Assembly: GCA_023512835.1 (NCBI GenBank)
Contig: CM042091.1
Span: forward strand, 37,462,107-37,526,106
Direction of reading: 5' to 3'
DNA from: Taxillus chinensis
Taxonomy: Eukaryota; Streptophyta; Magnoliopsida; Santalales; Loranthaceae
DNA length: 64,000 nt
Every line of letters starts with the position of its first letter. Within the stretch, counting starts at the first letter, position 1. Of this stretch, positions 19,419 through 30,747 are shown piece after piece. The translations under genes were made by a program, and so were the position numbers. A model generated the notes under the pieces. It saw only the letters and a program-made list of their open reading frames with translations. It had not been told where the DNA came from and searched no databases.

Positions 19419-21167
19419 TGTCACGCCCGGATTTCCAACCCGAGGAAACCGGTACGTGACTCCCCATTCACCCATACGGAGGGCAAAGGGGTTAGGATAC
19501 AAACCAAGAACCGAACATTTTAAACATTCACAACACATTCAAGAAAAATACAGTCCATCAAGCAGTCCACAAACCAAATCGGTCTTTAATACAAAGTCTT
19601 CTTTTCAATCCATCCCCATTGAGGTTACATCGATTCCCATAATAAAATAACATAAACAATAAAATAAATAAGGTCTTCCCACCTTGGGGTATCCACCTAA
19701 CGCCTGTAAGTCCCTTGGAAAACAAACAAACACAGTAGGAGGGGTGAGCAACCACAGCTCATGGTAGGGATCATGTCTCCCCAACCCATCCCATGTTCCT
19801 AGCATCTACATGCCATGTGTACAAGTGCAGTGTTGTGTTACAATAATTTCAACAAACATAATAACAACCACATCAGCAATATACAATCTTCCACTGCCAC
19901 ACAGGCTAACACTTTAACCACAAGTGATTTAACCGCCTCTTCAGGCCAAGTTGTTTAACCGCCTCTTTAGGCCAAGTGATTTAACCGCCTCTTCAGGCCA
20001 CTGGTTTAACCGCCTCTCAGGCAAAGTTATTTAACCGCCTCTTCAGGCCCGGATACCACGATCAAGCACACAACACACATGGTCACTCAAGCATACAACC
20101 AAACACTTGGTGTACACCCGTTCACAAGCGCACAAACCCCAACCATTCAGGCCATAGAGCAAACATCCAGCATACATACATACACTAAACCACAAATCCA
20201 GTCACACGGACATATTACCAAACACTTAATGGGCATATTCACACAGCTAAGTTCCCACAGGCATTTCATCAAACATGTAGCAGGCATGTCATACAGGCTT
20301 TTTATCAAACACTTTTCATGCATCACACAAACACCAGAAACACCAAAATCGCCATTGAAGGCCAACATTCATATAGGAGGTCACACCTATATGAATTTAC
20401 ATATAAATAATATAATAGATATAACTCATATTCGCCCTAGGACCCTAGGACGGAGGAGGATTTAGGAAGAACGGAATCCCTACCTTACAAAAGACCTTCC
20501 TTGCTCCCGCGCTAAACGCCGTCCTCCCCACTCAAGATGCTCCGAGCAAAGAACCAAGAACTCCCCTTCCTTCTCTCTCTCTAGCTCTCTCTCTCTCTCT
20601 CTCTCTATGCCTGCAGCATTGAAGTGAACCCTAAACCTAAAACAGAGAGCTTCTCCTCCTTATATAGACAACACAACATCAAAACGACGTAGTTTTGATT
20701 AAGTGAATCCAAGCATCAAAACGACGTAGTTTTGATCACACAAGTTAGCACCTTTCCGCACCCATATAGGCCAAAATACTCAGAATTTCAACATGGTCCT
20801 TTGGAGAAAGTTCCTTAGAATGTCAAAACCAAGGGAACCATGCAAAAATATGCCTGCACGCCAATTTGCACGTGAATTCCCCAATTCACGTGCAACTCCA
20901 TATGCACTCCAAATGCTCTCAAACTTCACCCCTAGCCTCCTTGCATCATTTAGAAGACAACCACACTTGCACGTGAATTGGACCCATATCACGTGCACCT
21001 CACATACAAGTCCATTTGGCATGAAACTTCTGTGGTAGATAGAGGACATCATTCTAAGCATCTTTCCTTTTGCACGTGAATTCATTGGAGTCCATTTACT
21101 AGGTCAAAATCTAGAAAAACTCTACTCAGGAGGCAAAACTGACTAACTCAAGGTACGGGTCCTTACA
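19419..21167 (-). repeat. E2 5' LTR (1,749 bp)
   Basis: Same structure as the 3' LTR. It includes the perfect hairpin at 20367-20396, donor-like AAG|GTAGGG at 20483, (CT)n at about 20574-20606, the paired ACGT palindromes near 20680-20740 and the G-box palindrome near 20867-20897. It ends next to the E4 gag with CTGTT. Confidence 0.92.
20367..20396 (-). other. Conserved R-region hairpin
   Basis: Arms ATTCATATAGG and CCTATATGAAT (11 bp, perfect) around the eight-base loop AGGTCACA (plus strand). The same hairpin is perfect in S (59340-59369) and imperfect in E3, N1 and the E2 3' LTR. It lies within the transcribed part of the LTR. Confidence 0.65.
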
Positions 21168-21172
21168 CTGTT

Positions 21173-21579
21173 CCAACCCTGTGAGTATGTTCTCTACTTC
21201 TTCTGCCATTGGATATGGCTATGGTACTTGATTTTGCTGGGATCTGAGGTTGTAAGAGTGCAAAATCCTGGAGAAAAGCAGTTACCGACCTAGGTGCAAG
21301 GTAATTTTTACTTGATTTTCAATTTTAATATGCATGTATGCGTGAATGACTATGTGTAGGGTTAGAGAGACAAAATAACTTCCAGTATAATGCACACAGT
21401 ATAATGCAGAAATGCAGACAAACAAACACACAGTATAATGCAGAAATGCCATGCAGATGAGAGCTATGGCTACATGATCTCAAGGCAAACTTCCAGATAT
21501 CTCCTAAGTAGCATGGCGCCTTTTCCTTTGGGGTGGTTGTTCACCTACCTCCTCCCACTACTTAAATATGGTCTTGACC
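21173..21579 (-). pseudogene. E4 gag start and spacer
   Basis: Immediately after the CTGTT duplication the reverse strand reads MAEEVENILTG, the beginning of the gag interrupted by E2. The next 300 bp, upstream on the minus strand, hold no clear coding motif and separate gag from ORF1. They include a CAAAC/ATAATGC direct repeat near 21395-21445. Confidence 0.5.
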
Positions 21580-22952
21580 TATTTTTCCCTCAACTGCAAC
21601 CGCTGAAGAGCTCCTTCTAGATATAATTTTATCCTTTGGATCTGCTGCCTGAGATTCTGATTCTTTTGGAGGATCACCCTCATGTCTATAGTTAACTGTG
21701 GCTTGTGTTGTGCCCTTTGGGATACGTACGCCGGATAAATGCCTATTTTTAGACTATTGGGTTGGATCTTGTGTGGGATGGACCATGCCTGATACATTTT
21801 TTTACCCTTTTCTATTAGCATGGTTCTATTATAAGTGAAGTCGTAATCTTTCATTCCAAAGAGGACTGGGATAATCTGATTACGCCTAACTTGTCTTCCG
21901 CCTTGCAGAGGTGCATATGTAATTCCTCCCCAAGGGCCTAAGAGTGGAACTCAATTGTAGTCCCTACAACTATATGTCATGGAGACCACCGGCATTCAAG
22001 GAGCGAGCCCAGGTAATGTCGGCTTTCGTGAGGTTCTCTAACTTCTTCCTCCAATCTTCCAAGCCTTTAGGTAAGCTCCACTTGCTTAGCAGAATATCCA
22101 ATAGCGTCGTGGTTGGCAACTGATACACTAAAGGAAATCAAGAGACAGTACAAGGGAAATATCCTTGCAACCAGGTACATAGGAGAGGCAAGCACCCCAT
22201 GAATTACCCCGAGCCCTTACTCCACAGATAGGTAAGAGAGCGAATGGTTTTGGCCAATATGGCAGAAGTAGGGTTACATCCTTTGAGAACCTGTTGAACC
22301 AAATCCACAATTGCTCCATCGATATGGACTAGAATCCTCGGAAAGATGATTAACCCATATATAGCTAATGTAAGTAATTTGTGAACCCCTGCTTCTATTG
22401 CGGCCTATATCATTTCTTTTATTGTTGCCTACGGAAGATATTCTCGCCCACCTTAGTTTGTAGTCGTTGGTGAGTCCCAGGCTGGTTTTCCCATTATGTT
22501 AGCAAAGGCCCTTCGACATAATTTTCTTGGGCTTTGGTAGATAGATCTTCATTTTGTTTTCCACTAGGATATCTATCACCTTCAAGTATTCTTCTATGGT
22601 GGGAATAAGATATGTGCTATTAAAGTCAAAGCATCCATTGTCGAGGCTCCTAGAAATAGATTGATGCCCCAAGCATGTCCTTGTCAACTAGTAGCTCGGT
22701 CACATGGAGCAAATCTCCAAACTATCGCATATAGCTACTTTTCCTTTCGTTTGACCATTGTTTCCATATCACCTGTAACTCCTTCATGTAATCTAGCTGA
22801 TCTTCTATGCTAACTTGTTCTGCTTTGTGGGCTTCTCCTGTTGGAAAATCTTCAAGGGGAAGTTGAATGTTCCCAGTTGCTTGGGCCACCACTGCAATAG
22901 CCTCTTTATCGTGAAGGCCTTGTAGGAGATGACTGAAAGATGCCATGCTCAT
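21580..22952 (-). pseudogene. E4 ORF1, DUF7745/plant-mobile-domain-like
   Basis: The likely start is ATG 22952 (MSMASFSHLLQGL). Reading on: YLIPTIEEYLKVIDILVE (about 22600), a stretch like IYGLIVFPKI (about 22350), AILAKTIRSLTYL (about 22250), then LLGPWGGITYAPLQGGRQV (about 21920) and YDFTYNRTMLIEKGKKMYQAWSIPHKIQ (about 21840-21760). Order and motifs match the domain found upstream of gag in Tat/Ogre elements and related to host plant-mobile-domain proteins. Its role there is not known to me. The end is coiled-coil-like (LQKNQNLRQQIQRIKLYLEGALQRL). Several frameshifts break it. Confidence 0.6.
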
Positions 22953-23590
22953 ACGAATGTTATGTTATGCATGATGACAGTTAAACAAATATCATGGCAG
23001 ATAAAAAGAATAAACCAATAGTAAGGCAAATAATATGTGCAAGGGATGACTTAAGGACTACCCTACAAAACAAAGGTTCGCATGGCATGGAATGAGCAAA
23101 CAACATGTGGGTCAATGCCCCTGATGGGCTTCTATTGCTAGACCTATCTTATTCATTGGTTCCCAAACTTCCTCTATAGAGGGCTCCGTACACCATGGGA
23201 TTTATCAGAGGGGGGTTTTAAAAGGACGAGCCTTAAAAGAACCTCAAGCTTGAGTGAGGAGTCCGAGGCCCGATTGCGGATAATGATCAACACGCAGGGA
23301 ACTGCAATAAACCTCGCTAACCTAGATTGTGATAAACTCGGGTATAGGGTTATGCATGAACGTAACAAGTAGGGAAAGCAGTAAATCACAACTATCATGG
23401 CAGTTAAAGCATCACAATTATAATTAATAAATAAAATGACAATTATTATAGCAATTAAAATGTATAAATAAATCACAATTACAATTAGTAAATAAAATGA
23501 CAGCTATTATGGTAGTTGATTATATACAATAGTAAAAGTAAAATAACCTCCAATTCCTAATTTTAGACTCAACTCTTTAAAGTTTTTAAA
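22953..23590 (-). other. E4 untranslated leader
   Basis: Between primer site and ORF1 start. It holds an imperfect direct repeat of about 45-60 bp around AATAAATAAAATGACAATTATTA (near 23405-23515, lengths approximate) and otherwise no motif I recognise. Confidence 0.5.
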
Positions 23591-23609
23591 GTCCCCAATG
23601 AGAATCACA
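23591..23609 (-). promoter_or_regulatory. E4 primer binding site, Arg-tRNA type
   Basis: In unit B (51357-51375) the reverse strand reads TGGTGATTCTGCTGGGGAC, close to the TGGCGACTCTGCTGGGGAC I know from Ogre/Tat elements (tRNA-Arg). In unit A the two CAG sites within it are altered. Confidence 0.6.
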
Positions 23610-25069
23610 TTGTCATCACCGGTTTTCGTCCAAGCTTGTTTGGAGTGGGGCTCAACCGAAACCAATGGTGAGAAATTTAGAGTCATCACCAACGGTTTTG
23701 GGGTACGATTCGATATCCTCTACTTTGAGTAGTTGAAGGTGGGGTCTGCGTTATCAAAGAAGGGTTCGAGAGTTGGTTACATGTAGGGAAGGATCCCCTA
23801 CGGTGCCCTTTTAGGTATCTATCTTTGGAGGAAGAGGTTTCTATTTATTTTCATTGTTGTAATTGGGTCAAGGCATTATGGTTTTCCTAGAAAGTTTATG
23901 TTTTTTTGTTTGAAGTGGAAAATGAAATCCAAAGGTTTTTTTTTTGCTTTTTGTTTGAAGTGGAATATACTTTTTTCAATTTTTGTTTTTGATTTGAAAA
24001 CTCCTTTTTTTTAGTTGAAAATATTTTTTTGTTTTTTAAATTTTTTTGTTTGAAAATGTTTTTTATCCCTTTTTGTCTTTTTTGAAAAATCCTTTTTGTG
24101 CTTTTGTTTTTGTTTTATTTTGAATGAATTGAACCTAAATCACAAGTTAAAACTTAAAAATACATATTTGTGTTTTTTTACTATGACTAAATGCACACGT
24201 ATATCAAAATAAATGTGAAATGTGTGATTATGACATCCACAAATAAAATAAAGCTACCATCTTTTTTTCTTTTTTCCTTCTTTTCATTTTTATGCCTCTC
24301 TTTGCTCTTTTTTTGTTCTCTTTTTTTTTTACTTTATATTTTACATATTACAACATACAACATATACACATATACCAACAACAAATAAAAAAGAAAAAAA
24401 TACAAGAAAAATACAACATATACCAACAACATAAAAAAAACAGGAAAACACTAAAAAATTACATCAAGTATAAATATAAATAAACTAAAAAGGTAATAAA
24501 CCAACAAATACAAAGTAATTGAAACAACTTTGGGGCTTCAATCGCGGTTGTCCGTTTACACTATCCTGTTCGCATTGAAAGTCACCTACGACCAAATCAC
24601 CAAATTCCAGGTAGCGCAAATTATGAAAATCAGCTGGCGTTTAATTTGGAGACTACGGTGGTACGTTGGAGTTGAGAGAAATTGATGAAAAGGATGTAAA
24701 CGTGATAGAGAGAGGGAGGATATATTTTTTTATTTGAAACTGTGAGAGAGATTTTTGTTTTGTGTAAGAGAAGGATTTTTTTTGTTTTTTGGAAAGGGAA
24801 CTCGTAGGGAGAGAGAGAGAGAAAGAGAGAGAATATGGGAAGGAGAGTTTTTTTTGGGATTTTGAGAAAAGGAGAGAGTTGGCGAAAATCTGGGTGTTCC
24901 TCTCTCGGGTGTAAGTTTGTGCAAAGGAAAAGAGCTTGGGTGTAATCTCTGGGCGTAAGTCCATGCAAAGGGAAAGAGCTTGGGAGTCCCTCTTTTGTGC
25001 AAGGGGAAAGACCCCCTTTTTAATGCCTTTGGACATAGTCTCTGTTGGAAATGTAGGATTTGATGAAGC

Positions 25070-26100
25070 TGCCAAAATATAGTCTAAGTCCGGAGACTCG
25101 AAGAACCGAAGGTTATAGGGTCGAAGAGTCGAGTTCGTAGAAGTGCAACTATTATAGGACGTATTGGCAAGAGACTCGTAGACTCGTAGGGTTTGGAAAC
25201 TCAAGGTGAAACAAAGGATGTGAACATTGCGACTCGTAGATCCAGGGTCGAAGGTCGTAGAGTCATAGTACGGAAAAGAGAGTGTTACGTAAGCGTCAAT
25301 AAGTTCGAGAGACTCGTAGAGTCGAAGAATTTTAAGAACAATAACCAAAGCTAAATGACTCGTGAGACTCGAAGCCCACAAAATTATAGAGTCCCCAAAA
25401 ATACTTAAGTCACTTAACGAACTTAAATTGCCACTAGACTCGAAGACTCGTAGAGTCGTAGAGTCGAAGCCCTAAAACCGTTAAGAAAACAGGACTCGTA
25501 GACTCGTAGATCGAAAGTCGCGAGAATCGAAGCCTTCGAACAGTGTTAAGAAAAACCGGACTCCTAGACTCGTAGGTTGAAGGTCGAAGAGTGGATGCTA
25601 TAAAGATTGGCAAACAAATGAAACCGTAACTCAAGGGTCGTAGAGTCGTTGACTCGTAGACTCAAGGGACACAGATACTTTATAAAGAAATTGCCACACT
25701 TCCGGACTCGGAGATCGATGGCCGAGAGTTTTAGGCCGAAGGGTCGTAGCTATACATAAACTCGTTTATGAGCCTCGTGAAAGGCTAAGAAAGAAAAGCG
25801 AAGTTTAAGACTCGTAGAGTCGAAGATTTTCGGACCACTTAGTCAAATATAGTAAACCGAGAAACCCGAAGGTCGTAGACCAGACAGAACTAGGGTTGTA
25901 GACTCGTAGCTATAATAACAGGTAGATTAGATGGACTCGAAGAAGTCACTCTAAGCGTTATTCGAAGAGTCACGGACTCGTAGAGTCGTAGACTCGCGAG
26001 AGTCGTAGACTTTAGTTAACAAAGTGACATAAAAGGCTAATCCAACCTCGACCTCTAGCCTCGAAGACTCGAAGATGTGAGTCGTAGACTCGCAGAGAAA
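25070..26100. repeat. GACTCGTAGAGTC-type palindromic short repeat array
   Basis: Over about 1 kb, GACTC and GAGTC recur every 7-20 bp, often as GACTCGTAGAGTC, a 5-bp inverted repeat around GTA, mixed with GTCGAAG and unique spacers. Frames across it give long open stretches with YES or RVYES peptides, which come from the repeat and not from a gene. Confidence 0.8.
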
Positions 26101-26489
26101 CACCATAAAGCCCGAAACAAAAGTTTGCAACTTCCTACAGGTTTTAACTCAAATCTTCGAGTCACCGAACCTACGAGGCATCTACCTCGAGGCAGACTTA
26201 TAACCCTAAAAAACAGCCACTTAGCGATAGTGTCGGTTAGGGTTTGTACGGCAAATGCTACGTCGTCCCCAGCGATTGAGCGCATTAATGACATATTAAT
26301 TGCTGCCAACTACCGTCCACGGATGAACGGCCAAGATCGATCGCATGCCAAATACGCAAGAGATGGGCATCCGATCCGCAAATCGAGCAGGATTAACCCA
26401 TCCCCCGTCATTCCGCATTTTCGGTGGCGGGAAGTCGATCTGTCGGGATGGACATCATGGCGCACAAGAACTTTAATCTTAAAAATATA

Positions 26490-27045
26490 TCTCTCACACA
26501 CTTAACGACAAAATCAAAAGTTTAACCTCTCTCTCAAAAGAAGGAAACACAGAGAATACAAGACAGTGGTTCTGACACACTTGAAATAAATAATCCTTTG
26601 TAGAACCAACAAAAGTGTGTGCATTCAAATGATAGAGAGAGAGACTCGGTGAGAATCCTTCCAAAGTGTTGTGCGCCGCGTTCAATCAAGAACAAGAGTA
26701 ATCCATCTGATTATTCACGAACGTTTTGTTCATCAAAGATCTAGCACTTGCATTAAGTCTTAATCTCTGTGTTGTTTATTTTCCACACTTCGATCTATCA
26801 TAAACCATCTCTTTCACAATCGAGATCCGTTGAGAAAAGAGCATTTACTCTTATCTCGTTTTGTTTGATAGTTCATCGTCACTCACGTTATCCTCACAAT
26901 ACTACTCCTGCGTCTTCTCCGTAAAGACTTCCATTATAGTCATCTCAGAGGAATCCAAAATCCTAACGATCCAGCTTCCGCACACGAAGAAAGTCTATTC
27001 ACCCCCTCTGGACTCATTTTGGGACCAATAGTCTCATTATTGTTG
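26490..27045 (+). repeat. Possible Ty1/copia (SIRE-like) LTR end
   Basis: The segment ends CTATTCACCCCCTCTGGACT..TTTGGGACCAATAG (unit B: a longer C run and CTCTAGACTC). This resembles the U5 end of SIRE/Maximus-type copia LTRs. No primer site follows and no start or target duplication was found, so the assignment is tentative. Confidence 0.3.
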
Positions 27046-27102
27046 CATTTACTAATGTATTATTCATGCCAAAATTTTTTATTTACGGATTACGGTTGTT
27101 GG

Positions 27103-27648
27103 TGTAATGATCCGTGTTTTGGGATGTGAGGAGTTAGTCTCGAGTTTCACCTTTTTGGGTGGAAATTGTTGGGTTTTAGGGAGTCTTATTTTCACACACT
27201 TTGGCTAAATCATCTTGTATGTTGATAAGCAAGCAAGAGTCAAAGTTTAAGCCTAATAGGGAGTGCATGTGAGAATGCACGTGAGAATGGCTTTTCACGT
27301 GTAGTGGTATTTTTGCATGGGAGGCTTCCTGATGTTGTTCTAAGGCTTTTGGCAAAATTCTAGAACATTTTGAGGTGCCCGTAAGGAGGGCCTTTCTCAC
27401 GTGCGACCTCCATTACCCTTGTTTTGTTGTTCTCGATACTCTTTTGCTAAAGGACCATGGTGAAATTATGAGTGTTTTGTCCTGTCCGATTGCAAAAACG
27501 TTGTAGCCTATCATCAAAACTACATTGTTTTGATGCTAGGATTCATTTAATCAAAACTACATCGTTTTGGGATTTGAGTTGTCTATATAAAGAGGTGAAG
27601 GCTCCTTGTTCTAGGTTTGGGGTTCTCTTCTTCAGCCACCGTGTCCCA

Positions 27649-27714
<66 letters not shown>

Positions 27715-28883
27715 TTCGGCTACTTTCTTGTGGTGTTTCTCTTGGGCGGACGACGATCGGCGTGGGAGCGGGATCGTTCTTTGTGGTGATACATTTTCCT
27801 ACGGTAGGGGTTGTGTCTTTCCGGGTCTGTCCGGGGTTAGGCCCCTGTGTAGATGATTTGTAGAGTTTCTATTATTGTTGCTATAATATTTATATGTAAA
27901 TTTATATAGGTGTGACCTCTTATATGAATGTTGGCCTTCAATGGCATTTTGGTGTGATTCGACGTTGGGTGGTTAGTGCATGTTAAATGTTCGATAAAAT
28001 GCCCGTGTGAATATGCTTAGGTGAATATGCCTAGTACGTGTTTGCTAATATGCTTGTGTGGCTGGATTTGTGAGTTTGTAAATGTGTGCATGCTAAGTGT
28101 TTGTTTTTATGCCTAAGTGGTTGGGTTTGTGCACTTGTGATTGTGTGCACACTAAGTGTTTGGTTTTATGCCCGAGTGACCGAGGTGTATGCTATGTGCT
28201 TGATTGCGTGGTTGTTAGCCCAAGAGGTTGTGGAAAACATTTTCTGAAGAGGTAGTTAAATCACTTGCTCGAAGAGGTAGTTAAATCACTTGCCTAAAGA
28301 GGCGGTTAAATCACTTGCCTGAAGAGGTGGTTAAATCACTTGTTTGAGTGGTGGTTAAAATGTTAGCCCGTGTGGTTGTGGAGCCTGTGTGGCTGGGGCT
28401 AAGCTTGCGCCCGTTTGTGTGGTGTGTTTCCTTGCTATTTGTTTCTGCCACGTCACTGCACTGGTACACGATCGCATATAGATGATAGATGCATGGGATA
28501 GGTTGGGGAGACTTGATCCCTACTGAGCTGTGGTTGCTCACCCCTCCTACTATGTTTGTTTTCTTTACAGGGACCTACAGGCGTTAGGTGGGAACACCAA
28601 GGTGGAAAACTTCTGCCTTGTGGCTTTGCTCCTTTTGTTATTTGAGTATTTTGTTAAATGTTATTTTGGGAAACTATTGTAACTCCAAATGGAGATGATG
28701 TAATATATTTTGGAATTTAATAAAGATAAGTGATTTGCCTTTCAGTTATTTATTGTGGATTATTATGAATGTGTTTGTTGTCCTGCTTGGATGTCGGATT
28801 CGTACATCTACCCCCTTACCCACCGGGTGGGAGTGGGAGTCACGAACCCGGTTTTCCTCGAGTTGGAAATTCGGGGCGTGACA
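27103..28883 (+). repeat. E3 5' LTR, unit A (1,781 bp)
   Basis: Starts TGTAATGATCCGTG and ends GGGGCGTGACA. It has ATCAAAACTAC motifs, a TATA box (CTATATAAAG, about 27583), (GA)n at about 27652-27710, donor-like site GTAGGGGTT (27804), minisatellite TTGCCTGAAGAGGTAGTTAAATCAC-like (theme GAAGAGGTAGTTAAATCAC, about 28205-28385), acceptor TTTTCTTTACAG (28570) and AATAAA (about 28719). Confidence 0.88.
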
Positions 28884-28886
28884 ATA

Positions 28887-28898
28887 TGGTATCAAAGC
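28887..28898 (+). promoter_or_regulatory. E3 primer binding site, unit A
   Basis: TGGTATCAAAGC, three bases after the LTR, initiator tRNA-Met type with one change. Confidence 0.85.
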
Positions 28899-29365
28899 AT
28901 GGTCTAGTTGGCCTAGGGTAGTGGGCGGACTTGGTTATCTTGAGTCCTTTGGAGGCGCACGGAGGGACATGCCCGATCAACATGGTCCTCTTTGAGCCTC
29001 TAAGGTGTACTGGGGTAGTCCGGTCTTGTGGTAGGGTTTGCATGCATGGGCATTAGGGCACTAGTTGCATTTGTTTATGTATGTTTTTGTGGATGCTATA
29101 TATGTGGAACAAAAAAATGCTATGTACAATGTGGATTGAACGTGACAATGTGAAATGTGATTAAGTGTGAAATATTAAATGTGGTTTTTCCTTCTTTATA
29201 TGAGTTATGTGCAATGTGGATTGAACGGTGTAATGTGGATTAATGCAAAGAGTGTAATGCTATATATGACGTTGTTATAGAATTGTTAAGTGGGGTAGAG
29301 GTAGTGTCGTGCGATAGTTAGTGAATGCAATTTGACGATTATCCTTCTTACTTCATGTAGTAAGA
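28899..29365 (+). other. E3 leader, unit A
   Basis: Non-coding. The first 150 bp (to about 29045) are conserved with E1 and E2 leaders in reverse orientation. The rest has repeated ATGTGGATTGAAC stretches. Confidence 0.6.
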
Positions 29366-30747
29366 ATGCCGCCGAGAGAGAGTGACACGTGCGTCCGGGC
29401 GGTGGCCGATGAGTCATCTGCCCATGAGGGCCCAAAGTGCGGGATAGCCCGTCGGAGGACATCGCCGTTGCTAGCAGCTTGTTGTGAGGGCATACCGGAG
29501 AAGTCCGGGAGTCGAGGGAAGGTATCCAGTAGAAGTTCGGGAGGAGGTGCACCGTGAGATGGTGGCACGGCGGTGGTGCCACCACCACCACCACTAGTGG
29601 GGGAGCTACCTCGTGAGCGTGAGAGTTCGTTGGGTGTCATACCGATACACCGTGCGAGAGGATGATGTTGTGATGAGGTTCGAAAGGAACAACCTCCAAG
29701 GTTCAAGGGAGAAGGTGACCCGTGGTAGGCGAGCATTGGGAGGCGGATTGAGCATGTATTTTCCTTTCTCTTTACCCGGGAGGAGGATAAGGTGAGGTTG
29801 GCCATTCGGCAACCGGGAGGGGAATGCTTTGGAGTGGTGGGCGAGTGTCGCGGGGAGCCGTACGGTGCAGTTTATGCTCTGGGGAGGAGTTCTGCGACTC
29901 TTCTTCCATGATGAATTCTTCCCGAGTCTTTGAGGTGGCGAGAAGAGAGGAGTTTGGCGACTCGAAACAAGGATTAAAGACGGTGCTGAGTATGAACGCA
30001 AATTCCGGAGCTTGAGAAGATTTGCTCCGAACGTGGTGCGGAGGACCCGAAGGCCCACAAGTTCACCTTGGGTCTTAGGCCGGCCCTTAGGTAGAGGGTG
30101 GTAATTCCGCATTTAAAGACCTATCTTGAGGTTGTCGAGACGGCCCGTATAGCCGAGAGAGAGCTTGATGATGGGAGGAGGCTCATCCGGGTCGCAAGTT
30201 GCAGAGTGCACCGATCGAGATTCGGGGTCCAAGAGGCTCAAGGCGAGGAGTCGGATAGCGATTCTTTTCGCGGCCAGGATCGACCATCTATGAACCCGGG
30301 GAGGTTCACCCTTGGCGACAGTAGACAAGGGGAGGTCGATCGAGGGGTCTACCTAGTGGTTGCCATTGTTATGGGGAGCGCGGGGTCACTTCAAGGGGGA
30401 GTGTCCCAAGAAGGATTAGCGGTGCAACAACTATGGACAAGAGGGCCATTTGCGTCGGGTTTGCGAGGAGTGGCAATAGGGGAGCGGGGAGCGTAACATC
30501 CAGCATGAGGAGTGATGCTAGCTTCCGTGCACGGCGGAGAGACCAGCTAGTCGGTGGCAAACTAGCCAGGCGGGATCAAGCCATACCCGACTTCAAGGAG
30601 GAGGCGGACGACAACAGATTGATCTTAGGCGATCAGGGCGGGAACCGCTAGCGAGTGAGCCGACCGGTGACACGGGTCAAGGGGGGGTGTTTGCGGCTGA
30701 ATGCAACAACCAAGGAGGAGGTCGACTACCACCTCCACCAGTGGAGG
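29366..30747 (+). pseudogene. E3 gag, unit A (damaged copy)
   Basis: Starts at ATG 29366 (MPPRESDTCVRAVADESSAHEG). It is colinear with the better copy at 57139-58534 but broken into short frames, mostly by changes at CAG and CTG (for example GGCGGTGGCCG here against GGCAGTGGCTG). Capsid and zinc-knuckle segments can still be recognised piecewise. It ends where solo LTR S starts. Confidence 0.75.

Larger units (their letters stand above)
12139..21167 (-). mobile_element. E2: complete Tekay-like chromovirus (9.0 kb)
   Basis: Bounded by TGTCACGCC (12139) and TCCTTACA (21167), with the target duplication CTGTT at 12134-12138 and 21168-21172. LTRs of 1,756 and 1,749 bp differ almost only at CAG/CTG sites, so insertion is recent. 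Order on the minus strand: 5' LTR, initiator-Met primer site, leader, gag, protease, reverse transcriptase, RNase H, integrase, chromodomain, polypurine tract, 3' LTR. It has the full Tekay/Del gag-pol layout. The coding region carries ten or more apparent frameshifts, out of line with such similar LTRs, so many may be sequence errors. Confidence 0.93.
11253..27102 (-). mobile_element. E4: Ogre/Tat-like Ty3/gypsy element, truncated
   Basis: The oldest layer of the nest, on the minus strand. From high coordinates: LTR starting (plus) at 23611, Arg-type primer site, leader, ORF1 with DUF7745/plant-mobile-domain-like sequence (to about 21580), and gag (21260-21173, then 12133-11258 after the E2 insertion). 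Protease and polymerase should follow but E1 begins at 11252. E2 is nested within gag with target duplication CTGTT. E3 begins at 27103, either inside or next to the E4 LTR. Confidence 0.72.
23611..27102 (-). repeat. E4 LTR and adjoining sequence
   Basis: Starts TGTCATCACCGG next to the primer site. The first kilobase aligns with the solo LTR at 7710, and then it diverges. It has a T-rich tract (about 23885-24345), a GA-rich stretch (about 24800-24900), a 1-kb GACTC/GAGTC array (about 25070-26100) and GC-richer sequence (26100-26480). Its outer end is not clear. The part from about 26490 to 27045 may be another element, and E3 begins at 27103. Confidence 0.55.

Noticed and set aside
24653..25381. 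242-codon open frame on the minus strand (and 221 codons at 52365-53030)
   Set aside because: It spans GA-rich LTR sequence and the start of the GACTC/GAGTC array, has no domain, and lies in an LTR. Openness is due to composition.
26077..26505. 142-codon plus-strand frame in GC-richer sequence
   Set aside because: It has no recognisable domain, begins in the GACTC array and is broken in the unit B copy. It is treated as part of the E4 LTR region.
27617..27856. Open frames rich in RERERE or SLSLSL (also at 10525-10794, 38303-38581, 55248-55556)
   Set aside because: They are translations of (GA)n/(CT)n microsatellites in LTR leaders.
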